Positions 34,688 through 42,804 of a DNA stretch of 64,000 nucleotides are shown here, in pieces; positions within the stretch are counted from its first letter, which is position 1, and every line of letters starts with the position of its first letter. Origin of the DNA: Neobacillus citreus (GTDB taxonomy: Bacteria; Bacillota; Bacilli; Bacillales; Cytobacillaceae); NCBI RefSeq assembly GCF_018343545.2, contig NZ_JAGYPE020000021.1, forward strand, positions 16,385 through 80,384, read 5' to 3'. The notes beneath the pieces are model-generated. The model worked only from the letters and a program-made list of their open reading frames with translations, did not search any database and had not been told where the DNA came from. Both the position numbers and the translations under genes were made by a program.

Positions 34688-36061
34688 ATGGCAACAGTTG
34701 CTTTTCATACATTGGGTTGTAAAGTCAACCACTATGAAACAGAAGCCATTTGGCAATTATTTAAGCAAGAAGGCTATGAGCGCGTGGATTTTGAATCCAT
34801 ATCAGATGTTTATGTGATAAATACCTGTACGGTTACAAATACAGGAGATAAAAAAAGCCGCCAAGTCATCCGTCGTGCGGTTAGAAAGAACCCAGATGCG
34901 GTGATCTGTGTTACAGGCTGTTATGCACAAACATCGCCGGCAGAGATCATGGCTATCCCTGGCGTAGATGTTGTTGTAGGAACACAGGATCGTGTTAAAA
35001 TGCTGGACTATATCGAGCAGTATAAAACAGAACGGCAGCCAATTAACGGTGTCGGCAATATCATGAAGAATCGCGTCTATGAAGAACTGGATGTACCATC
35101 CTTTACAGACAGAACACGTGCCTCTTTGAAAATTCAAGAAGGCTGCAATAATTTTTGTACATTCTGTATTATTCCATGGGCACGCGGCCTGATGAGATCA
35201 CGTGATCCGCAGGAAGTTATTCGCCAGGCCCAGCAATTAGTGGATGCGGGCTATAAGGAGATTGTCCTTACAGGTATTCACACAGGCGGTTATGGCGAGG
35301 ATATGAAGGATTATAATCTTGCGATGCTGCTTCGCGACTTAGAGGCACAGGTTAAAGGAATAGAACGACTGAGAATTTCTTCGATAGAGGCCAGCCAAAT
35401 TACCGATGAAGTAATTGAAGTCATCAAGCATTCGAATATTGTTGTCCGCCATTTGCATATTCCGATTCAATCTGGTTCAAATACTGTTTTGAAAAGAATG
35501 CGTCGTAAATATACAATGGAATTTTTCGCAGAGAGATTGGAACGTTTGAAGGAAATCCTGCCAGGTCTAGCTGTAACCTCTGACGTAATTGTTGGTTTCC
35601 CTGGTGAAACGGAAGAGGAATTTATGGAGACTTTTAATTTTATAAAAGAACATAAATTCTCCGAGCTTCATGTTTTCCCTTACTCCAAGCGTACAGGAAC
35701 ACCTGCTGCCAGAATGGAAGATCAAGTTGATGAAGAGGCCAAAAATGACCGCGTTCACCGCTTAATCACTCTTTCTGATCAACTAGCAAAAGAGTATGCT
35801 TCAGAATTTGAAGGTGAGGTTCTGGAGGTTATTCCGGAAGAGGAGTTTAAAGAAGAGGCTGAATCAGGCCTTTACGTTGGCTACACTGATAACTACTTAA
35901 AGGTTGTTTTCCCGGCAACTGAAGATATGGTTGGCAAAATTGTAAAAGTAAAGATTACAAAAGCCGGATACCCTTACAACGAGGGACAATTTGTCCGTGT
36001 GGTTGAAGATACAGCAATTGTTAAGGAAGAAGTTTTTACAACTGAAGAAGCAGCTATTTAA
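34688..36061 (+). CDS. mtaB: tRNA (N(6)-threonylcarbamoyladenosine(37)-C(2))-methylthiotransferase MtaB
   Basis: This 457-residue radical SAM enzyme (YqeV) inserts a methylthio group into t6A37 of tRNA. The N-terminal iron-sulfur Cys residues are in TLGCKVNHYE, INTCTVTN and VTGCYAQTS. The radical SAM site is CNNFCTFC (C-x3-C-x2-C). A C-terminal TRAM domain (residues about 375-445) binds tRNA. It is followed by a strong terminator. Confidence 0.95.
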   Translation: MATVAFHTLGCKVNHYETEAIWQLFKQEGYERVDFESISDVYVINTCTVTNTGDKKSRQVIRRAVRKNPDAVICVTGCYAQTSPAEIMAIPGVDVVVGTQDRVKMLDYIEQYKTERQPINGVGNIMKNRVYEELDVPSFTDRTRASLKIQEGCNNFCTFCIIPWARGLMRSRDPQEVIRQAQQLVDAGYKEIVLTGIHTGGYGEDMKDYNLAMLLRDLEAQVKGIERLRISSIEASQITDEVIEVIKHSNIVVRHLHIPIQSGSNTVLKRMRRKYTMEFFAERLERLKEILPGLAVTSDVIVGFPGETEEEFMETFNFIKEHKFSELHVFPYSKRTGTPAARMEDQVDEEAKNDRVHRLITLSDQLAKEYASEFEGEVLEVIPEEEFKEEAESGLYVGYTDNYLKVVFPATEDMVGKIVKVKITKAGYPYNEGQFVRVVEDTAIVKEEVFTTEEAAI

Positions 36062-36091
36062 AAAGGACCCATTTGTGGGTCCTTTCATTTT
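36061..36091. terminator. Bidirectional terminator between mtaB and yqeW
   Basis: AAAGGACCCA pairs with TGGGTCCTTT (around TTTG), followed by CATTTT. It overlaps the end of the convergent yqeW. Confidence 0.85.
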
Positions 36092-37029
36092 GTTATCGGT
36101 TTTGAGGGTCTTCTATCGTGTAAAAATAAAATCATCTCGCCAAACTTAGTTGCAAACGGCAGCACCAACAGAGAGGACACTACATTAAAAATAACGCTGA
36201 TATGAGCCAGTTGAACATCCTTCCTGGCTGCGAGCAGCGGGGCATTTTCGGTCAGCAGAGGGATGAGCGGGATAAATAATAATACGCCAAAAACATTTAG
36301 CCACACATGCGCATAGGCCGCCAATTTTGACTCCTTCCCGCCGCCAATGGATGCAATAATGGCGGTGATACAGGTTCCAATATTAGCCCCTAGAACAATG
36401 GCAATTCCCGCATCAAGCTGCAGGAGCCCCGCAGTTAGAAATCCCATTGTAATCCCGGTCATTGCCGTACTTGATTGAATAATGGCAGTAATGACCGTTC
36501 CCGTTAATAAACTCATCAGAATATTATCATTTATGGAAAGTATGAATTGATGGATCACATTCATCGATGTTAACGGCTCAGCTAACCTTTCAAACCCCTT
36601 CATCGCCGTAAAAACAGAAGCGATGCCAAACAGAAGCATTCCAATACTTCTGGCTTTTTTATTGGGAAATAAAATTAGAATTGCCCCAATTATCGCAAAT
36701 GGGACAAGAACAGCATCTATGTCAAACGTAATTAATTCTGTCTTAAAAGTAGTACCAATATTGGTACCAAGAATAATCCCAATCGATTGAGGAAAAGTCA
36801 TGATTCTTGCGGAAATTAAGCCGATTGTAATAACCATTACCGCAGAACTGCTTTGCAAGAGTGCAGTTATAAATGTCCCCGTCAGCATTCCCTTTAAAGG
36901 TGTACTGGTTAGTTTTATCAGCCATGTCTTAAGCTTGTTGGCGGATAAATTAAATAGTCCAAATCTGATTATTGTCATGCCAAAAATAAATATTAAAATG
37001 CAAAGTACAAATAATAATATGTAAAGCAT
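36085..37029 (-). CDS. yqeW: Na/Pi-cotransporter family protein YqeW
   Basis: This 314-residue membrane protein has about eight helices and two inverted PhoU-less Na/Pi repeats. They are marked by ALLQSSSAVMVITIGL with GTNIGTTFKTE in the first half and AIIQSSTAMTGITMGF with GANIGTCITA in the second. QSSS/QSST motifs are the ion and phosphate site of the NptA/PNaS family. The gene sits where B. subtilis yqeW does, opposite to its neighbours. A GGAGGAT ribosome-binding site precedes the ATG. The substrate is inferred. Confidence 0.85.
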   Translation of the reverse strand: MLYILLFVLCILIFIFGMTIIRFGLFNLSANKLKTWLIKLTSTPLKGMLTGTFITALLQSSSAVMVITIGLISARIMTFPQSIGIILGTNIGTTFKTELITFDIDAVLVPFAIIGAILILFPNKKARSIGMLLFGIASVFTAMKGFERLAEPLTSMNVIHQFILSINDNILMSLLTGTVITAIIQSSTAMTGITMGFLTAGLLQLDAGIAIVLGANIGTCITAIIASIGGGKESKLAAYAHVWLNVFGVLLFIPLIPLLTENAPLLAARKDVQLAHISVIFNVVSSLLVLPFATKFGEMILFLHDRRPSKPITK

Positions 37030-37162
37030 GGTCTATCCTCCCCCCCCTTCATTGTATGGTCAGATAGGGGGGGACATGCCATCTTTAAAAGGAAAATTAA
37101 GACATGCTAAAAAATAATTTGCATAAAATGTACATTCCTTGTCACATCAGTGTGAAATACAG

Positions 37163-37191
37163 TTGACCTTGCACCTAGGTTATATTATAAT
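37163..37191 (+). promoter_or_regulatory. Sigma-A promoter of rpsU-yqeY
   Basis: TTGACC (37163-37168) and TATAAT (37186-37191) are 17 bp apart. The leader to rpsU is about 50 nt. Confidence 0.8.
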
Positions 37192-37247
37192 TGCAAGGTA
37201 CATGGATTGAATGTAAGTGTGTTGTGTTTCGGAGGGAGGGAAAGAGA

Positions 37248-37421
37248 ATGTCTAAAACCGTTGTTCGTAAAAACGAATCGCTTGAAGATGCTCTTCGTCG
37301 CTTCAAACGTACAGTATCAAAAACTGGTACTTTGCAAGAGGCAAGAAAGCGCGAATTCTACGAAAAGCCAAGTGTAAAACGTAAGAAAAAGTCTGAAGCA
37401 GCAAGAAAACGTAAGTTTTAA
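37248..37421 (+). CDS. rpsU: 30S ribosomal protein S21
   Basis: This is a 57-residue, strongly basic ribosomal protein, [20 protein letters not shown] at the start and [10 protein letters not shown] at the end. The start ATG 37248 has GGAGGGAGG upstream; the frame remains open 19 codons further up but that extension is not conserved. It is co-transcribed with yqeY, 13 bp downstream. Confidence 0.97.
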   Translation: MSKTVVRKNESLEDALRRFKRTVSKTGTLQEARKREFYEKPSVKRKKKSEAARKRKF

Positions 37422-37434
37422 GAGGGTGTAATAA

Positions 37435-37881
37435 ATGAGTCTTCTCGAGCGTTTAAATAATGACATGAAACAAGCGATGAAAAACAAGGAAAAAGACAAA
37501 CTTTCTGTTATTCGGATGATTAAAGCTTCGATTCAAAACGAGGCGATTAAGCTTGGTGTAAGTGAGCTGTCCGATGCAGATGAGTTAACGGTCCTTTCTC
37601 GCGAATTAAAACAACGCAAAGACTCCCTCCATGAGTTTGATAAGGCCGGTCGTGAAGACTTGGTTGAAAAATTGCGTACAGAGATCGCTATTGTCGAACT
37701 GTATATGCCGAAACAGCTTTCCGAAGAGGAACTTTCAGAAATAGTAAAAGAAACTATTGCTGAAGTCGGTGCAAAATCAAAAACGGAAATGGGAAAAGTG
37801 ATGGCTGCTATTATGCCTAAAGTAAAGGGCAAAGCAGACGGCTCACTTGTTAATAAATTTGTACAACAACACCTTTCATAG
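37435..37881 (+). CDS. yqeY: GatB/YqeY domain-containing protein
   Basis: This 148-residue helical protein starts [20 protein letters not shown] and resembles the tRNA-binding tail domain of GatB/GatE. The core contains [18 protein letters not shown] and [21 protein letters not shown] role in tRNA-dependent amidation is inferred from the domain but not proven. It follows rpsU, as in B. subtilis. Confidence 0.93.
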   Translation: MSLLERLNNDMKQAMKNKEKDKLSVIRMIKASIQNEAIKLGVSELSDADELTVLSRELKQRKDSLHEFDKAGREDLVEKLRTEIAIVELYMPKQLSEEELSEIVKETIAEVGAKSKTEMGKVMAAIMPKVKGKADGSLVNKFVQQHLS

Positions 37882-37893
37882 TATTCTGACACT

Positions 37894-37930
37894 AAGACCA
37901 TAGGTAAATGCCTGTGGTCTTTTATTTTTT
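37894..37930 (+). terminator. Terminator of rpsU-yqeY
   Basis: AAGACCATAGG pairs with CCTGTGGTCTT (one G-T pair), followed by TTATTTTTT. Confidence 0.8.
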
Positions 37931-37995
37931 AAATGAAACTTTCAGGCCAATAATCCGTAAGTATTATTATAGGATGTAAAGAAAGGAGGGCTCGG

Positions 37996-38631
37996 ATGGT
38001 TGAGTTTCTTATGAACCCTGTTGTTGTAACCGTTCTCCTGACGATTGGCGGAGTTGGACTGGTATTGGAGCTTTTTTCGCCAAGGTTTGGACTATCAGGC
38101 TTAATTGGACTTTTGGCGCTTGTTTTATTTTTTTATGGGCATTTCATGGCAGGCTATGCCGGTGTTGGCACTCTGGTTTTATTTGCTGGGGGAATCCTGC
38201 TGCTTTTCTTTGAATTGTTTCTTCCGGGGGCAGTTGCGGGAACTTTGGGCCTGGCAGCTTTGATTTTAAGCTTCTTTCTAGCCGGAGAGGATGCTTTACA
38301 AATGGGTGTTTCAATTTTAATTTCAATTTTCTTATCAACCCTCGTGTTCTTTTTAATGATAAAGGTGCTGGGAAAAAAGCTTGTTTTATTCAATAAATTG
38401 GTTTTATTTGATTCCGCCAAAAAAGAAGATGGTTATGTTTCCAATATTAATCGTACCGATTTATTGGGGAAAGAAGGAGTGGCATTAACCATCTTAAGGC
38501 CTGCTGGTACAGCAATTTTTAATAATGAAAGAGTTGATGTGGTAAGTGAGGGCGGGTTTATTGCCCAAAATTCAAAAATTAAGGTCATCAAGGTCGAAGG
38601 TGCTCGAATTGTTGTCAGAGAGGTAATTTAA
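37996..38631 (+). CDS. Short NfeD family membrane protein
   Basis: This 211-residue protein has four or five hydrophobic helices (residues 8-130) followed by a soluble OB-fold domain (about 145-211: LLGKEGVALTILRPAGTAIF). It lies directly before floA, where B. subtilis has yqeZ, its NfeD partner of flotillin. The B. subtilis protein is about twice as long because of an N-terminal ClpP-like serine protease domain. That domain is absent here, and the 64 bp between the yqeY terminator and this start cannot hold it. A GAAAGGAGGG site supports the ATG. Confidence 0.85.
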   Translation: MVEFLMNPVVVTVLLTIGGVGLVLELFSPRFGLSGLIGLLALVLFFYGHFMAGYAGVGTLVLFAGGILLLFFELFLPGAVAGTLGLAALILSFFLAGEDALQMGVSILISIFLSTLVFFLMIKVLGKKLVLFNKLVLFDSAKKEDGYVSNINRTDLLGKEGVALTILRPAGTAIFNNERVDVVSEGGFIAQNSKIKVIKVEGARIVVREVI

Positions 38632-38653
38632 TAACAGAAGGGAGTAATGGACT

Positions 38654-39637
38654 GTGGACGGATCTATTTTTATTATTGGTTTTGTGGTTATTGCCTTAAT
38701 TTTATTTGGCATCCTGTTATCGTTTGTGCCGGTCATGCTTTGGGTTTCTGCGCTTGCTGCGGGTGTTAGAATCAGTATTTTTACCTTAATAGGAATGAGA
38801 TTGAGAAGGGTAACACCAAGCAAGGTGGTTAATCCGCTAATAAAAGCCCATAAGGCTGGTTTAAATGTTACTACAAACCAGCTCGAAAGCCATTATTTGG
38901 CGGGCGGGAATGTTGACCGTGTGGTAAATGCACTTATTGCCGCACATCGGGCAAATATTGAGTTATCATTTGAGCGTTGTGCTGCTATTGACCTAGCGGG
39001 ACGTGACGTACTGGAAGCCGTTCAAATGAGTGTGAATCCGAAGGTTATTGAAACACCGTTTATTGCAGGTGTTGCCATGAACGGAATTGAAGTAAAAGCA
39101 AAGGCAAGAATTACTGTTCGTGCCAATATTGATCGCCTTGTTGGGGGCGCCGGCGAGGAAACGGTCGTTGCTCGTGTTGGCGAAGGCGTTGTCTCCACCA
39201 TCGGTTCATCAGATAGCCACAGCAAAGTCCTAGAAAATCCTGATTTGATTTCGCAAACGGTACTGGCCAAAGGGCTTGATGCAGGCACTGCATTTGAAAT
39301 TCTCTCGATTGATATAGCTGATGTTGATATCGGCAAGAACATTGGCGCTGAATTGCAGACGGAACAAGCGGAGGCTGACAAAAAGATTGCTCAGGCGAAA
39401 GCGGAGGAACGGAGGGCTATGGCTGTCGCCCTAGAGCAAGAAATGAAGGCCAAGGTGCAGGAAATGAAAGCCAAGGTAGTAGAGGCCGATGCAAAAGTGC
39501 CGCTTGCGATGGCTGAGGCATTGAAATCGGGCAATATCGGCGTCATGGATTATCTTAACTTTAAAAACATCTCCGCCGATACTGAAATGAGAGGGTCAAT
39601 CGGGAAAATAACAGGAGAAAACAAAGATGGTCAGTAA
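38654..39637 (+). CDS. floA: Flotillin-like protein FloA
   Basis: This 327-residue scaffold organises functional membrane microdomains. The N-terminal membrane hairpin (residues 5-45) is followed by the SPFH/PHB domain ([36 protein letters not shown]). A helical EA-rich coiled coil ([20 protein letters not shown]) and a C-terminal [11 protein letters not shown] segment complete it. The start is GTG after GAAGGGAG. It is probably co-transcribed with the NfeD-like gene and yqfB. Confidence 0.95.
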   Translation: MDGSIFIIGFVVIALILFGILLSFVPVMLWVSALAAGVRISIFTLIGMRLRRVTPSKVVNPLIKAHKAGLNVTTNQLESHYLAGGNVDRVVNALIAAHRANIELSFERCAAIDLAGRDVLEAVQMSVNPKVIETPFIAGVAMNGIEVKAKARITVRANIDRLVGGAGEETVVARVGEGVVSTIGSSDSHSKVLENPDLISQTVLAKGLDAGTAFEILSIDIADVDIGKNIGAELQTEQAEADKKIAQAKAEERRAMAVALEQEMKAKVQEMKAKVVEADAKVPLAMAEALKSGNIGVMDYLNFKNISADTEMRGSIGKITGENKDGQ

Positions 39638-39661
39638 AATTCATCTTAGGAGGCGGTTGTA

Positions 39662-40087
39662 ATGGAAACGCTGCTCTTCCTAATCATTCTTGGAATCATC
39701 TCCACGATTTTTCGCAAAGGGAAAAAACCAACGACAAAATATAAACCATTTTCTATGAATACCTTTGAAGATTTAAGGGCTCATTTTCAAAATGAGCCGG
39801 TTAAAACGAAATTTAAACAATCTAAACAAAACAACGAAAAGGATATAGAAAAAGCTTATCAAAAGGTAAAAAAGAAGATGGCAACTGGTTCAACTGTAAA
39901 TCAGAGCGAGGAAAAGCCTGCCGAAATCAGCCAGAAAGCAAAGGTAGATCCTAATGTTGTCGAGGGGGAAACTGCCATTTCTGTGGAACCAACCCCGCAA
40001 AAAATAATCAATGGTATCATTTGGGCCGAAATTCTTGGTGAGCCACGATCTAAAAAATCGTATTACGTAAAAAAGGGTAGAGGGTAA
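39662..40087 (+). CDS. yqfB: YqfB-like protein of unknown function
   Basis: This 141-residue protein has an N-terminal hydrophobic segment (METLLFLIILGIISTIF) and a long, charged, probably disordered remainder rich in Lys and Glu. It ends in a short conserved-looking GIIWAEILGEPRSKK. The position after floA matches yqfB of B. subtilis, which is the only basis for the symbol. TAGGAGGCGG precedes the ATG. Confidence 0.6.
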   Translation: METLLFLIILGIISTIFRKGKKPTTKYKPFSMNTFEDLRAHFQNEPVKTKFKQSKQNNEKDIEKAYQKVKKKMATGSTVNQSEEKPAEISQKAKVDPNVVEGETAISVEPTPQKIINGIIWAEILGEPRSKKSYYVKKGRG

Positions 40088-40129
40088 TGCCTTAAAGAAC
40101 GCAGGACCCAGTACGAAAAAGATGTGCTA

Positions 40130-40178
40130 GAACCCCTATTCATTTCATAAACATGAGATGAAAGGGGGTTCTTTTTTT
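40130..40178 (+). terminator. Strong terminator that contains the yqfC ribosome-binding site
   Basis: A 19-position stem (40130-40148 with 40153-40171, one A-A mismatch) has a 4-base loop and is followed by seven T bases. The next base is the A of the yqfC ATG. The purine-rich AAAGGGGG (40161-40168) in the 3' arm is the only ribosome-binding site for yqfC. Confidence 0.85.
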
Positions 40179-40463
40179 ATGGCAAAAAAATGGGGCCAAC
40201 GGATTCGCAACTGGATGGCTAATAAAATGGATCTTCCTCAAGACGTTTTGATGGATTTACCCCGAATTACGATGATCGGACAAATCCATATTTATATAGA
40301 AAATCACCGAGGCTTGCTCGCCTTTACCGATAAAGAACTCCGTCTGCTATTAAAACAGGGACAGTTACAGATAAAAGGAAAATCTTTCGTCATTAAAACC
40401 ATCTTACCTGAAGAGATATTACTCGAAGGAAAAATAGATCAGGTTCTGTTTATTAATGATTAA
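40179..40463 (+). CDS. yqfC: Sporulation protein YqfC
   Basis: This 94-residue protein begins MAKKWGQRIRNWMANKMDLP and has the YabP-like beta-rich core IHIYIENHRGLLAFTDKELRL (IENHRG motif) and KGKSFVIKTILPEEI. YqfC and YqfD are mother-cell proteins needed for efficient sporulation in B. subtilis. I chose ATG 40179 with AAAGGGGG upstream; a longer in-frame start at 40158 has none. The gene is immediately preceded by a terminator whose stem includes that ribosome-binding site. Confidence 0.9.
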   Translation: MAKKWGQRIRNWMANKMDLPQDVLMDLPRITMIGQIHIYIENHRGLLAFTDKELRLLLKQGQLQIKGKSFVIKTILPEEILLEGKIDQVLFIND

Positions 40464-40478
40464 TCTGGGAGGAACAAA

Positions 40479-41672
40479 ATGAAGAATATGTGGATGGAAT
40501 ATTTATTTGGAATTGTCACAGTAAAAGTATCCGGTAAAGGGATGGAGCGCTTTATTAATGTCCTGATTAGGAATGGCTTTTTTATCTGGAAGGTAAAGCG
40601 GCATGGAACAGAAACCATTACGTTTAAAATGAGGCTTGAGGATGCCAAGAAAATCAGATATTTTGTTCGTAACAGCGGGTGCAGGGTTTCTTTTTTACGA
40701 AGAACCGGCATGCCCTTTTTATTTAAAAGGATATTGAAAAACAGCGGCTTTTTGATAGGTGCGGGAGTCTTCCTGATCATAATTTTTGTTTTATCAAATG
40801 TCATTTGGGGAATCCAAATTAAAGGGGCTAAGCCTGCAACTGAGTATCAAATTCGCAAAGAATTGGACAAGATGGGCGTTAAGATTGGCAAGCTGCAATT
40901 TTCGGTAAAAAATGTTGAGGGAATTCAAAGACAGTTAACCAATAACATTGGTGATCTTACGTGGGTTGGTGTGGAATTAAAAGGGACAACCTATCATCTC
41001 CAGGTGGTCGAAAAAAACGAACCGAAGAAGCCTGAGCAACTATCTCCGCAAAATCTCGTCGCCAAAAAGAAGGCGATTATTGTTAAAAGATATATTGAAG
41101 AAGGACAACCAGTGGTGGATAAGAACGATCATGTGGAGGAAGGGCAATTACTCGTTTCTGGTGTAATCGGAGAAGGGGAAAATTCCAAAATGATCGCAGC
41201 AAAAGGAGAGGTCTGGGGCGAAACTTGGTATATGAGCCATGTTGAGCTGCCGTTTGAAACCAGCTTTAAAGTCTATAACGGAAACGAGGAACAAAAGCAT
41301 TCATTATTATTTGGAAAATTTGAGCTGCCAATCTGGGGCTTTGGTAAACCGGATTTCAAGGAATCTGAAACCGAAACGGTTGAACATAAAATTCATTTCT
41401 TAAAATGGGAGCTGCCCATCTCCTATGTTCATAAAACCATTCGGGAAAGAGAGGAATACACGAGAAATTACACAGAAAAAGAAGCGGAAGAAAACGCACT
41501 CGAATTAGCCAGAAAACAAATAAAAAGTCTTTTAGAAGAGGATGCTATCATTAAAGATGAAAAAATTTTACACAAAGACAATAAAAATGGTAAGGTTATA
41601 CTGGACGTTCATTTTAAAATCATTGAAAACATTGCAGTCGGACAACCGATTTCCAAGGAGACTCATGAATGA
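40479..41672 (+). CDS. yqfD: Sporulation protein YqfD
   Basis: This 397-residue single-pass membrane protein has a soluble N-terminal region, a hydrophobic helix at about residues 88-108 (FLIGAGVFLIIIFVLSNVIW), and an external domain with GDLTWVGVELKGTTYHLQVV. It is made with YqfC in the mother cell during engulfment in B. subtilis, where mutants are impaired in forespore development. Its last codon overlaps phoH as ATGA. Confidence 0.92.
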   Translation: MKNMWMEYLFGIVTVKVSGKGMERFINVLIRNGFFIWKVKRHGTETITFKMRLEDAKKIRYFVRNSGCRVSFLRRTGMPFLFKRILKNSGFLIGAGVFLIIIFVLSNVIWGIQIKGAKPATEYQIRKELDKMGVKIGKLQFSVKNVEGIQRQLTNNIGDLTWVGVELKGTTYHLQVVEKNEPKKPEQLSPQNLVAKKKAIIVKRYIEEGQPVVDKNDHVEEGQLLVSGVIGEGENSKMIAAKGEVWGETWYMSHVELPFETSFKVYNGNEEQKHSLLFGKFELPIWGFGKPDFKESETETVEHKIHFLKWELPISYVHKTIREREEYTRNYTEKEAEENALELARKQIKSLLEEDAIIKDEKILHKDNKNGKVILDVHFKIIENIAVGQPISKETHE

Positions 41673-42631
41673 CAGAAAAGTTAACAACCATTAAGGTACA
41701 GCTTGAAAATCCTGCAGAAGCAATGGCGCTGCTCGGAACTTCAGACCAACATTTAAAAATTATTGAACAAGAGCTTAATGTTTCGATTATTACAAGGGGT
41801 GAGTCGCTCAACCTCTCAGGAGATGAGGAGCAGGTTTCTCTTGCTGGGCAAATACTCGACCGCTTAATGTTTGTCATCCGAAAGGGAATTGCCATTAGCG
41901 GGCGAGATGTCTTATATGCCGTGCAAATGGCTCAAAAGGGAACCCTTGATTACTTTGTGAATCTATATGAGGAAGAAATCGGCAAAAACGTTAAAGGAAA
42001 ATCCATCCGTGTTAAAACGCTTGGCCAAAGGCAATATATCAACTCGATTAAGAAAAATGATTTAGTGTTTGGAATTGGCCCTGCTGGTACAGGAAAAACG
42101 TATTTAGCCGTTGTTATGGCCGTTAACGCCCTGAAAAATGGACAGGTTAATAAAATCATTTTAACTCGCCCTGCTGTTGAAGCAGGAGAAAGTCTTGGAT
42201 TTCTTCCTGGCGATTTAAAAGAAAAGGTCGACCCATATTTACGGCCATTGTATGACGCGCTCCATGATATATTGGGGGCAGAACATACAGGAAGGCTTAT
42301 CGAACGGGGGACAATCGAAATTGCTCCGCTTGCGTATATGAGGGGACGGACGCTTGATGATGCTTTCGTTATCCTGGATGAAGCGCAAAATACGACACAT
42401 GCGCAAATGAAAATGTTCTTGACAAGACTTGGATTCGGCTCAAAAATGGTCATTACAGGTGACCGAACCCAGATAGACTTGCCAAAAGGAGCTAAATCAG
42501 GCCTAGTTGAGGCTGAGGAAATTCTACAAAATATAAAGGGCATTTCCTTCGTCTATTTTGAAGCGGTCGATGTCGTTCGCCACCCGCTTGTCGGAAGAAT
42601 CATACTGGCATACGAAAAAAAGGAAAAATAA
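41669..42631 (+). CDS. phoH: PhoH family ATPase
   Basis: This 320-residue P-loop protein has Walker A GPAGTGKTYLAVV (residues 132-144), Walker B FVILDEAQN, and MVITGDRTQIDLP, with an N-terminal KH-like segment. Relatives act as RNA helicase or RNase cofactors, and it clusters with ybeY and era, which supports a role in rRNA maturation. It starts in an ATGA overlap with yqfD. Confidence 0.94.
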   Translation: MTEKLTTIKVQLENPAEAMALLGTSDQHLKIIEQELNVSIITRGESLNLSGDEEQVSLAGQILDRLMFVIRKGIAISGRDVLYAVQMAQKGTLDYFVNLYEEEIGKNVKGKSIRVKTLGQRQYINSIKKNDLVFGIGPAGTGKTYLAVVMAVNALKNGQVNKIILTRPAVEAGESLGFLPGDLKEKVDPYLRPLYDALHDILGAEHTGRLIERGTIEIAPLAYMRGRTLDDAFVILDEAQNTTHAQMKMFLTRLGFGSKMVITGDRTQIDLPKGAKSGLVEAEEILQNIKGISFVYFEAVDVVRHPLVGRIILAYEKKEK

Positions 42632-42649
42632 GATGGACTTGAAAGGGAC

Positions 42650-42682
42650 TCACTGCATATAAAAGTGATTCCTTTTTTTTTG
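42650..42682 (+). terminator. Terminator of yqfC-yqfD-phoH
   Basis: AAAGGGACTCAC pairs imperfectly with GTGATTCCTTT around an AT-rich loop, followed by eight T bases. Confidence 0.7.
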
Positions 42683-42804
42683 AGGATGAAACTTGACGGA
42701 AAAACTGTTATCATTTTACATAAAGCAAGCTTTCATCTAAAATCAATAAATAACATAAGTGTAAAGACTTGATAATTCAGGGAAACGTGGTTGGAGGGAT
42801 ATAG

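Noticed and set aside
41950..42543. 197-codon frame antisense to phoH
   Set aside because: It lies entirely opposite a conserved ATPase gene, with no ribosome-binding site and no family resemblance.
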